Below the pieces are notes generated by a model. It made no database searches. It saw only the letters and a list, made by a program, of their open reading frames with translations, and was not told the origin of the DNA. Positions 1 to 9,029 of a stretch of 64,000 bases of DNA are shown one piece after another; within the stretch, counting starts at the first letter, position 1, and each line of letters opens with the position of its first letter. Origin of the DNA: Phytoseiulus persimilis (Eukaryota > Arthropoda > Arachnida > Mesostigmata > Phytoseiidae); the NCBI GenBank assembly GCA_037576195.1, contig CM075101.1, positions 31,186,001 through 31,250,000 of the forward strand, in the 5' to 3' direction. A program made the translations under genes and the position numbers.

Positions 1-408
1 CGGTTGTAACCGAAAATATCCTCACTATTTTCAGGCTTTCTTGATTTGAATGAGTAAATGTGTTATGTACCGCGGGAATATCAGTCCCGGGAACACGAAC
101 CATCTATGGGAGAGGTCGAAACGTTCCTCGATGAAACAGGGTTTCAATTCGTTATATATTAAGAACGGTGTGGCATATCACAAATCCCCGGCTCAGAAGC
201 TGCACGTCTTTTTCCAAGTTCGCCTATTGATTTCAAATCCTACAGAGTTTGGAATCAGCCAGGACTGGATACACGGTATAACATAACTTTGATCGACGTC
301 GATTCACGGAAGGAGTCCACCTGATCATTTCTCGAGCGGTAGAGCACCCGAGTAGTGCCTGCATTATCGGAAGAAAGAAAAACGTTAAAAGGCGGTGATT
401 GAGGTTAT
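1..408. other. No gene recognised (left edge)
   Basis: I see no convincing coding exon here. A 78-codon open frame at 50-286 (+) has no recognisable motif and no splice context. The stretch is probably the 3' flank of the minus-strand exon that ends at 409. Confidence 0.4.
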
Positions 409-649
409 TCAACCGCAGCGGGGCCTACTTTCTTCCTGAGATGAAGCGATGTCGAGCTCCGCTGGATGCTGCCGCGCGGGCTTCATTTCGGAAGGGGCGC
501 CGACTCCAACCTCTAAACTGAGTTGACCCGAACCTTCGTGCACAGGAATGGTTGCCACGCCCTGATCCAAGTCTTTTCTGATAGAAACTAGACTTTCGGG
601 GTTCATCAGAGCCGAGCCGGGTTCGGTGATGTAAACAGCGTCCTCGTCT
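409..649 (-). CDS. Possible 3'-terminal exon of an unidentified minus-strand gene
   Basis: On the minus strand a good acceptor (pyrimidine-rich tract ending CTTCCAG) at about 650-651 is followed by an open frame of 80 codons to a TGA at 409. The frame needs two bases from the preceding exon. The peptide begins RDEDAVYITEPGSALMNPES and is acidic and serine/proline-rich, with no domain I recognise. Upstream on the same strand are two further open stretches with strong GTGAGT donors (1064-1069 and 1446-1451). A multi-exon minus-strand gene, head-to-head with the glycosyltransferase at 1670, is therefore plausible. I could not join these exons in phase with confidence. Confidence 0.35.
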
Positions 650-1669
650 CTGGAAGGGGTGTCAAGGAATATTGTTCGAAAAGGGCTGGAGCTGGCGATT
701 CATCGAGTATTTCTCGCTCCGGAGAGAACGTTCCGAAAACAATGAGAATAATCACTGGAACTCACCTCGAAGGTTGGCGTGGAGGCGGTGACCCTTGAAA
801 TTCAGATGAGATAGATCTGAGTGAATGGATCAGTTGGAACAACAAAATAACTCAGTCCATCACTGAATTGATCCTTCCAAGGAACGTTGAGCGAGAATGG
901 TGGAGTGAATCTGGAGGCAGGATCAATAGGACCCTCGTATTTGTTTCCCTCCCAGTGTTCGGTGCGTCCCCTTAGTGCTTGACGTTTCCCTCCTAGTGTT
1001 CAACGTTTCCACCGAATTGGTCCGTGATGCTCCTTTGTGGACAACGCGTCCAACATCTTGCTCACTCACCACAAGTTCTCGCAAATTCTGCTGCGGTGTC
1101 CTCCCGGCCTGTAGCGGTTCTTCAATCAGGGCGCTTTCTACATTTGAGCTCGCGATGGCGTCTCAGACTTTCGTTGAGAGCTGAGTGCCTTCCTGCACCG
1201 GTTCTTATACTCAGCTTTGAAAGAATCTCTTTTAGAGCTTCCCCGCGCTGGCTCGAATCATAACTCATATCGCACTGGCTTCTGTCCGAATCTTCAAAGC
1301 TTTCAAAATGAAGCCTCGAGCTCCGGGTTCTATGGGAGAGCAAGTACCCACCACACGAGACATGTCTTGGATTGTGATGAGTTCCGAAATAAAACGGAAA
1401 CTAAATGATCTACCTGTGGCGCCACACATTGCAACAGGCGACTGAACTCACTCCGTCCTCGGGCAGCGTTCGAAGGCTTGACTTCGGAGATCTCTTTTGT
1501 GAATATGGGTCCAAGTATTCGTCGTAATCCATACCATGAATTCTCCTGAACTGATATAAGCTCGAATTCCCCGGGCGAACTCCAGAGTTCAGGTTTCCTA
1601 CCAAGTTGAACGTGTCTCTTCCAACGTAGTCTTATTTCTTCATATTTGCAGGTGGGATGAGAACCCCCG
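650..1669. other. Putative minus-strand exon fragments, unresolved
   Basis: Two minus-strand open stretches end at consensus donors. One reads into GTGAGT at 1446-1451 and includes the peptide MDYDEYLDPYSQKRS. The other reads into GTGAGT at 1064-1069 and includes VESALIEEPLQAGRTPQQ. They may be internal exons of the gene ending at 409, but acceptors and phases are not settled. The interval also holds the 5' flank of the plus-strand glycosyltransferase. A TTTGCAG acceptor-like site lies just before its ATG (about 1645-1652), which could close a 5' UTR intron. Confidence 0.3.
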
Positions 1670-3518
1670 ATGATGCGGGCTCAGAGGCTCCTCGCTATAG
1701 TTTGTTTATGCGTCACCTTGATGTGCTGCGTGCAGCTGGTTTCTATATTTTTGACTCCCGTGAACTACGGCGAACTATTTCACCCACGGTTTTCGTCGAG
1801 TCATAATCGAGGGAATCCGAACCCATCGGGCGTTCTACCTGGTAGCCTGTCGGTGAAAGCCACTGCTAACGGAACAAGACAGACTGGCTCGCAAAATGAT
1901 CTCACAAAGGCTGTAAGGCAGAGGATGCGATCTTTGATCACGACTCGTCCTCGTGATCCTGCGAAACTTCATCCTGGGAAAGCTCTCGAGCAATCAGTGA
2001 AGAGATTGAGCGATGGCACGAATGTTGGATGGATTCCTGCGTACAACCGAACGAGCTACAAACTATTGCATGCGTCCCCGGCCTGTAAAGAGGAGGACGT
2101 TTATGTTGCTGTCGTGGTGAGCAGAGGCCGGAATTCTGACCGCAGACAGGTGGGTTCCTGACGTTTCAATCCGAATTCCGAAGAACTCCATCAAGCAAGA
2201 GCTCGCTTGATCGTTAGGCGGTTTCGGGGAAAGAGCCTGCGCGCTGTCGAGAACATAATGTAGCTTACGTCCGGCATCAGTGAGTTCCTCATATGTTCGC
2301 TCCTATCTCAGGCTATCAGAAAAACCTGGGGCTCGCAACTGAAGACCGTCTTCGTGCTGGGGGCGAATGAAACAAAAAATGCTGCCTTGGAGTTGGAAGC
2401 CACGACGTATAAAGACATAGTGCAAGCGGATTTCCGAGAAGGGTATTACAATCTCACGTACAACACCATCACGGGGCTGCGCTGGGTGACCATTTATTGC
2501 CCATTGGCAGAGTACATTATAAAAGGTAGGCTCCCATCATCGATCGAAATAAAGAAATGTTTCCCCACTGGGAGGCTGAGTACCGACTGTAGTTTCTGAG
2601 TGCATTTTATTCACCAGGAGACGACGATACCTGGTTCAACATTGATATGGTGAAGACGGAAGTTGCTGTCAACGCCGACGGGCCAACAATCTTAGGAAAA
2701 CTGTTTACACGCGCTCATCGCAATGTTAACCCAAAATCTAAATGGTACACGCCAACCGATGTGCTCTCACAACCTACGTACCCGGATTTTGTTTCAGGAG
2801 CTGGGTGAGTCATGTTCCCAAATAGATACAGAGTTCGTGTGTGCACGAATCTCGTGGGGAATCGGGAACTCTCCATGAAAGGATAATCTCACAAACTGGA
2901 ACCCTATTCGGATCTGCCCTCATCATGCATTATCGCGTATATGAGTCGTATGGAAAGATAGCGGTATTCCGGAGATCTTTTTCAAAAATGCGGCCTGTAT
3001 CGGATGCATGTATTCCTATGCTCCAGGGGGAAGAGAGGATGCATCTGAACTCGTCTCAATCCAATGGACCCTCGTTTCCACTCATCTCGAAATTTCAGCG
3101 ATTTGTTCTCCACAGATACGTCTTGACGCGAGAGGCGGTCCCACTTCTCTACAACAAGCTGTTGATGAAGCCTCTCCTGCTCAATTTGGAAGACCTTTTC
3201 ATAACAGGGTTCGTCGCTGAAGAAATTGGAATCACTCGGAAGAAAATCCGAGGATTCCACAATCACCGGCTTCCGAAACTACCGGTAAGTACAAGCCGTT
3301 GAACTCTCCTTGTTTCTATCGGGTTATACGTCCCCTTCGCTAGTGGTTCGGACAAAAATTACTGTTTGCAACAAAAAAAGTATTTCCTTGCGATTTCTGT
3401 TTTTTTTTTCAAGGTTGATGGCTGCACCTACGGTGCAGTACTGCAAGGTCATGAATTCACCCCTGCGGAAATGCTGAAACTCTGGGGTGATATTCGTAGC
3501 CCGACTATGAGGTGTTGA
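1670..3518 (+). CDS. Beta-1,3-galactosyltransferase-like glycosyltransferase, GT31 family
   Basis: Type II Golgi enzyme that adds a beta-1,3-linked sugar (Gal or GlcNAc; donor not decidable here) to glycoprotein or glycolipid chains. I read five coding exons: 1670-2149, 2312-2525, 2618-2804, 3116-3284 and 3414-3518. All phases match and the product is 384 residues, normal for the family. Residues 7-28 are a signal anchor. A Ser/Pro-rich stem precedes the catalytic region. The first GT31 block reads RQAIRKTWG across the exon 1/2 junction. The metal-binding DDD motif (residues about 233-235, GDDDTWFN) lies just after the exon 2/3 junction. SGAGYVLTREAVPLLY and the LEDLFITGFVAEEIGI segment (E-D-V-type motif) follow. 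Several N-X-S/T sites are present. No poly(A) signal was seen close to the stop. The locus looks intact. The acceptor substrate is unknown. Confidence 0.94.
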
Positions 3519-3859
3519 TCTCAGAAAGCGTGCCAAGGAGTGTCGAGGAGAGCGTATTGAACAAATTGGGCAAGATGATCACTTCTCTGATGCTGTGAAA
3601 CGTGCCATCGTTCATGGTACAATTGAAATGAACGGACTCCACGAATCTCGGTTTTCCCTCTCTCAATCAAGCGTCAGTGGACTATTCAGTCGAGTCTGGG
3701 AATCAATTTCGCTCCACCCGTCCTCCATACGGGAATTTCAATCGATGTTTCTAAGGCCTCAAGCTCTGATGTTACATCCCTGCGATAATTCTCAGAAATT
3801 CGGCCCCTGAACTAACTCCTGTCCTCTTTAGACTTTCTCGTTTCTCTTTCGATTCCGGT

Positions 3860-3880
3860 GGGGGGGGAGGGGGGGGGGGG
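3860..3880 (+). repeat. Poly-G tract
   Basis: Twenty G in 21 bases, broken by one A at 3868. It lies between the glycosyltransferase and the LINE fragment. Four or more G-runs in tandem could form a G-quadruplex. Such tracts are also prone to assembly and sequencing error. Confidence 0.85.
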
Positions 3881-3898
3881 TTGCTCAACCGGTGATAT

Positions 3899-4503
3899 TT
3901 GCTCGACAGGGATCTCCAAACTATTCCGAACTGGGGCTCAACCGATTTGGTCCAACTCCATTGTCTGAAGGCACAGCTCACTAATTTCTCCGAGGAAACG
4001 CGGCCAGCAACTCTCAACATTTATTTCGACAGCTACACGTTGCCTCCTCCGTCAGCGGCACAATATCAGGCGTACCCCTTTCTCTGCATCTCAAATAGCA
4101 CAATCACATCGCAACACAGGCTGAGTCAGCTTCTCAAAAGCTAGGCTTCCCCTCTCGAGAACCATTTTTCCGCCCCTCACCTTCTGTTTCTCTGTGAAGC
4201 CCCGAAACGTCCCTCGCTCGAGAACTGCGTTTCCAGGGTTACCAACCTCTCTCATGGAGAATGTTCAGCTAAAATATCCTCCCTCGTTCCTCCCTCTTCG
4301 ACTCCCGTTCGTGTGACCAGACGAACGGACGTGCACCACCCCTACTCTGTACAATTTTGTACCAATCGTTCTGCTCAGTGTTCCTCTACAATTTCCCCTC
4401 GCACGTCTCACCTCCGGAATGCCCTTACGTCTCAAGTCTTCCCTCCAAAGTACAGTACCCAAACTCTGCCGAACCTCTCTCCTCTCGAAATTTCCAGATA
4501 ATG
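3899..4503 (+). mobile_element. 5'-truncated non-LTR retrotransposon (Jockey-like LINE), C-terminal part of reverse transcriptase
   Basis: Open frame 3899-4144 reads IPNWGSTDLVQ, then LNIYFDSYTLPPPSA. This is the palm/thumb segment of a LINE reverse transcriptase (the usual W-G-S-x-N-L-V-x-F-N-A-x-K-T-Q ... LPPS ... LG block). A second frame, 4313-4501, reads HHPYSVQFCTNRS through PRTSHLRNAL to a stop at 4499-4501. It matches the conserved C-terminal tail of such elements (HPF-x-V-x-L-P ... FIPRTSxLWNxLP). The two parts lie in different frames, so the copy carries at least one shift. Everything 5' of the distal RT domain is missing. The segment SEETRPATLNIYFDSYTLPPP is closely similar to the minus-strand copy at 16.7-18.3 kb (AETRPTTF...STTLPPPSA), so both belong to one family. 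Confidence 0.75.
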
Positions 4504-4850
4504 AGCCTCAGGCTTTCTTGAGTGGGTGTTAACCATATGATCTCCACATTCTCGCTGAATTTCCTAGTTTCCTGCGTCATGCGTTTGTTCAATATAATTC
4601 CCTCACGTATGGGGTCCCTATCTTCCCCCATTGTCAGTTTTTCCTTTTCCCGCACGATCAGTTCCCTGTGTAAATCGAAGAGTCTCCCCTTTGTGAATTG
4701 CTCTTCCAAAAAAGGAGCTCCGAGGAATATAAGGCTTCCGTCGTCGAACTGAAAAACAGATGATTCTCCTTGTGTGTGGATTGGATTTATTTGATCTTTC
4801 ATATACATCATATGAACCCTTTTTATTACAGGGTTGAGTTGAATTGTAGT
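4425..4850 (-). other. Unidentified 142-codon open frame
   Basis: A long minus-strand frame with no stop, containing FDDGSLIFLGAPFLEEQF and a lysine/arginine/glutamate-rich C-terminal half. The first true ATG gives a product starting MMYMKDQ. It directly follows the stop of the minus-strand LINE at 4851 and overlaps the tail of the plus-strand LINE. It could be untranslated LINE 3' sequence open by chance, or a separate element protein. I recognise no domain. Confidence 0.25.
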
Positions 4851-5420
4851 CACAGATCTTGTCTCTCCCAGTTTATTAGGGTGGTTTTCGTCCTCCGTAG
4901 GACTGCCTTAGTTGTGTTCGGCGAGAGTCCGATGCGGTAGGGGAATTCCTCTGGGTAGAATGAGTCTTCCTCGCATCCCAGGATCACGTGTCTGTCCGTT
5001 TCGGTTCTGCCGCATTTTGAGCATTTGATGTCGATCGGTGTGGAATCTTTCGCAGCTGACAGCTCACACTATTCCTTAGTTCTCGCTCAATCCAACGAGA
5101 CTGCAAACTAAGATGCAGCATATTAACGAGATCGCTAGGCCGGGAGGCAGTCGAGTGAACTGCAGGACAACCCAAGGCCGAGAGCTCGAATAAAGACTTC
5201 TGTCCAAGATGCTGGCTCCACCATTCGGAGCTCACTGAAAAACCTGACGCTAACGGAGCCAAATCCACTGAGAAACGGCACATGCTTTCTGGGAGCTCTT
5301 TCGATGCCTGAATCCGAAGAAACGAGCATACCAAGTTCACTGGGCAAGAATCGTGTTTCCTCAGGGGTGGGCACGATTTTCGTAAGAACTCATTACGGTT
5401 CCTAGTGGAACAAAGCATCC
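4851..5420 (-). mobile_element. LINE fragment, 3' end of ORF2 with CCHC-type terminal motif
   Basis: Reading on the minus strand, 5030-4851 encodes IKCSKCGRTETDRHVILGCE followed by a short acidic/basic tail and a TGA. The pattern C-x2-C-x(7-8)-H-x4-C is the gag-like/zinc-knuckle motif that closes ORF2 of many non-LTR elements. The preceding 400 bases are partly open in two frames and may be remnants of an RNase H-like region. This element differs from the Jockey-like copies at 3.9 and 16.7 kb, which end without this motif. Truncated and decayed. Confidence 0.55.
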
Positions 5421-5971
5421 GACTCGTACACTTACTGTCGCCTTGCTCAACGTGTTCATCGTCGACCTCAAGATGATCAGTTTTGCGGAATCCTTTTGAT
5501 TCGCTGTTTTCTCATTCAGCAGCGTACTAGAGCCCCAGAGGTCGTTGGAGTCATCGTAGAGCTGCTCTCACGAGGGAAGGTTCTTAATTAAACAACTCTG
5601 ATTCCAACCAGATAGATTGCGACCAGCTAGAGACATGAAGAACGGCTTATGAAATTTCCCCCAATGGGCCGTCGTTTGCGGATTTGTGGGAGCCGAGGCA
5701 AAGCAAGCTCTGAAAATCGTTGTGGAAGGTTCTTAGTATCAAGCCATGTCCTGGAAATCGCGCCACGCGACGAGGGTGCCACCAAAGCTCTGGTTCCATT
5801 TTCATAAACAAGTTGTCGCCTCTGATCGCGCGGTCAGTTTTTTTCTGCGGCGTTAGCTGAACCTTTGGTGAGATCCCTATTCGAAACTAGGAAAGTCGTT
5901 GAAGCAGTCACTGTGATGCCGATCAGAGTCAATGCATTTGTGTCGCTGGTCCAGCAACAGCTCGAGTCCTA

Positions 5972-6184
5972 GCATATCGCCCGAAGGCCTCGAGAAGACG
6001 CCCGGGCGATCGAGAAGAAACTAGCGGCTGCTATCGTGTCAACGGTGAAGAAGTTCGCGAACAAAGATTCCGTGGACCTTGAGGAGGTCGAGGAACCGTA
6101 CGAGTCGAACGGGCATGGCGACGAGTACGAATTTTTGATCGAAGACCTGCACATGGGAGGGCCGCAGGGACTGCTCACGTCCTA
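5972..6184 (+). other. Orphan ATG-less coding-like frame, acidic C-terminus
   Basis: A frame opens after a TAG (a potential acceptor, GTCCTAG) and runs 70 codons to a stop at 6182-6184. It starts HIARRPREDARAIEKKL and ends IEDLHMGGPQGLLTS. The amino acid mix (helical basic/acidic start, then DLEEVEEPYE) looks like real protein, not noise. There is no start codon and I found no partner exon. It may be an exon, a gene relic or transposon sequence. Confidence 0.25.
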
Positions 6185-7031
6185 GGCTAATCTGTCTCAA
6201 TCTGGACTGCCTTGACGCCAAGCAACACTGGAAGCTCAAATCAATACAGAACAATTTCCCACGTTTACGGCAGCCGAACAACATCGCGAGGTTCAGACTC
6301 CGCAGAGAACGAATGGGAACTCTGAGGGATCGGTCGGATTCATCAGTCGTTCATTTCGTGTCTCTAGTCGGCATGCTGATCGCAATCTATCTGATTAGAA
6401 TCGGAGTTGTACAATTTAGAACCTTTCCCTGTCAGTGAACCAGTCAGCTTCCTTGAAATAATTTCTCAGCACTCCTCCGCGTGCTGCTACCAGCGATATT
6501 CTGAAATCGCGAATGAGTTCAGAATTCATCCTCAAGAATCGCGGGTCGGAACAGCAGGTTGCACTGACGTCGCGATAGGGTCCACCTGACTCTGCCGCTA
6601 TCGGATCCCCGAAAAACACGTCTCAGAAAGAGAAGTGGCCTGGATGACTTCTCTCAGAACTCAGAAAACCCCATGACATGCCCATATAGATCCTTTGACC
6701 TCCTTGGTTTCTGAAACCTTAGAAGAGACCAACTTATTTTCTTTGAAGAGCAAAACCGGAAAGCCTTGAAGTCGATTCATCGTTGGACTCCAAGAGAAAC
6801 TCTTTCGGTATTATCCACCTAGAATCCATACTTCTCGAGGGTACTGTTGCGGTCGGCTCCCGTTGCAAAAAAACAGCCAAAATGGCTTCTTTCGCACTTC
6901 GGGACGAATGTTCAGGGTAACATAGTTTGACACCGGGCAATATCGAGAAAAACCTCCGCACTTCGGTTGCAGCAGCTCGTCCATGCACGCGAAAATGAAG
7001 CTCATTCAGTTTTTCCTCAGGGGCGGGAACA

Positions 7032-7051
7032 GGGGGGGGGGGGGGGGGGGG
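7032..7051 (+). repeat. Uninterrupted poly-G tract
   Basis: Twenty consecutive G, directly followed by a short ATC/ATG-rich simple run (about 7055-7078). It resembles the tract at 3860-3880. Possible G-quadruplex; length is likely unstable. Confidence 0.85.
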
Positions 7052-7159
7052 CGAGGATATGATCATCATCATCGTCGTGAGCTTTCCGGGATGCGATCAA
7101 CATTGTTTTCAAACCTGTGACTATTTCCCTGATAACACTGAATCTAATCAACCTTTCCC

Positions 7160-7222
7160 AATATTATCCAAAAGTTTTGGGGGGGCATAGCCCGCTTGGC
7201 CCCCTCCCGGATACGCCACTGG
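7160..7222 (-). mobile_element. Possible transposon terminus (CAGTGGCGTATCC...GGGGG type)
   Basis: Read on the minus strand this starts CAGTGGCGTATCCGGGAG, followed by G-rich, C-rich self-complementary blocks (GGGGGCC ... GCCCCCCC) ending in AAAACTTTTGG. Ends of the form AGTGGCG-ATCC-G-rich are common on invertebrate DNA transposons and their MITEs. I found no matching opposite end, so this is a solo or truncated terminus. Confidence 0.35.
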
Positions 7223-9029
7223 CTGGGAAGGCTGGCTCAGAATCCGTCCCTCCAGTGAAACTCTGAACAGATCCCGTATGTGATAACGGGAGCCGCTGCA
7301 TGTCGGAGCGCGGTAACCACCAAACTCTCCGTGGAAGCCCAGCGAATGGTCTGATCATCATCGAATAGGATGAACTTCAAAGCGAGTGGCCCCGTGGGAT
7401 CGCGAATGGGCGAAAACAACTCGTGCTAGGCACCATCTAGCAGGAGGGAATTTACTTCTCCTCCCGGTTGAGTGGTCAAAATCGCTCCGGTGACAAAAAA
7501 ACCTTCTCAAGATCCAGTGTCACGGGTTCACCGATAGACCACCAGATGGCGCTGAAATACGCGGAACTGTGTCCCGGCGAAGCCCTTTCTCCACGGGTTC
7601 AATCTGAGAAAGCGGACGGAGAAGTACTGAACACCGAGCGTTCCATTGTGCTTTCTCCCAAAACGAGGAGTCTGAAGTATACTGTGAGCTTATTCTGTGA
7701 CAATATATCGGGTTTCCGGGTGAGTTTAACGTGCCGTAGTCTTGGTCACTTCACCCGAGCGACGTCGACGAAGCTCTGTTCTAGAACGAACGCCTGTTCG
7801 TAGATATAGCTGATTGGATGAAACCTTCTTTTCGTTAAAATCGCTGGAGTCGGAGAGTGGAGAAATTCCACGCGTGGTCGTTCCCAATACAAAGTCGAAC
7901 TGTCATTGCGAATACCACCAATCTTCGGTCCCGTTTTGACGCCTCAGTGCGTTTCGGAAACTGATTGGCATTTTGTCGACAATCTCGAGCTCAGCCCTGC
8001 TTTTTGCATCGGGGATACTCCGGCTAGGTACTAAAGAGAGAAAACCACTCACTGGCAACATCACTTGATGGTTTTAGTAACCTATAGACTTTCTCGAGAG
8101 AAAGCGCTCTATCGACGTATGTTTGCTTTTGACACAGAACCCCCTGTCGTCTGAGCTGATGGGTGTGAGAAATATACATTCGTGTACTCGCTCCAGCTGA
8201 GCATTCGTTTCGTGGAGAACGATAGAACCGCTTGCTCTGCAGGAATACATCGACCGTCGAAGAGAGACGAGGAGCGCTTTAATCCTGCGGCTCAACGGAT
8301 AACTCCTGTGCCACAGCAAGATGCCGACATGGGCAAAAAATCCTATTCCAGCTCAGAGCTATGGTTTAGCTCCGGATGGCGAACGATGGATTTTCTCATC
8401 CACCGAACGGAATGGAGTTTTCCACTGTCCCTAATATCAGCGTCCTGCGTTGATCTCATGCGCTGGCTCTGTGAAAGTGTTTCAGTGTTTCTGAACATCT
8501 GTTCTGCGATGGGAATCGAATGACGCGTATCACCGCTTGAAGGCACTACAGCGATACCGAAATTTTACTCTGCCCGAAAGGTTCCGAATCCTGCATGCTT
8601 TGCAATGTTCTCAAATAGTCACAAAAGGTTGAGGCCCCGAGAACGTATCACTTGCTGAGGAAGTGATATGAGAACAGTAGTCCGAAGACTCGATGTCAAC
8701 TGAGAACAGAACCTGTGTAGATACAAAATGGTCGCCACTCTGTTGAACACAGCTGAAGAGCACTGGGCAAGAAGGTCGAACCGAACTGGAGTTGTTATCC
8801 AAGTCTTACAGACTGGCGCCGCAGTCTGAGACTCACTGCGGTCGGTTCTGCAATCAACTTCAAACGAGTTCGTTTTCGAGTTCGAATCGAAACAATATGA
8901 ATCAACGCGCTGTCTTCGGCCGATTCGAAAGCCCAAATGCATTTGTAGATCGGAGGAGTTCGGTGGTCGAAATGATAACGTCGCCTAAGAATGATAAGAG
9001 GTTTCAGGAAACTTCCGAAAGAAGACGAC

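Larger units (their letters stand above)
5421..9029. other. Gene-poor interval with scattered remnants
   Basis: Apart from the separately listed orphan frame (5972-6184), poly-G tract (7032-7051) and G-rich repeat end (7160-7222), I see no convincing gene. Open frames at 7468-7803 (+) and 8074-8319 (-) have no recognisable motifs or splice context. The last few hundred bases are likely promoter and 5' UTR of the MOSPD2-like gene. Confidence 0.4.

Noticed and set aside
6734-7072. Minus-strand frame starting with a poly-proline protein; likewise 3772-4020
   Set aside because: The proline runs are translations of the poly-G tracts; the rest has no motif.
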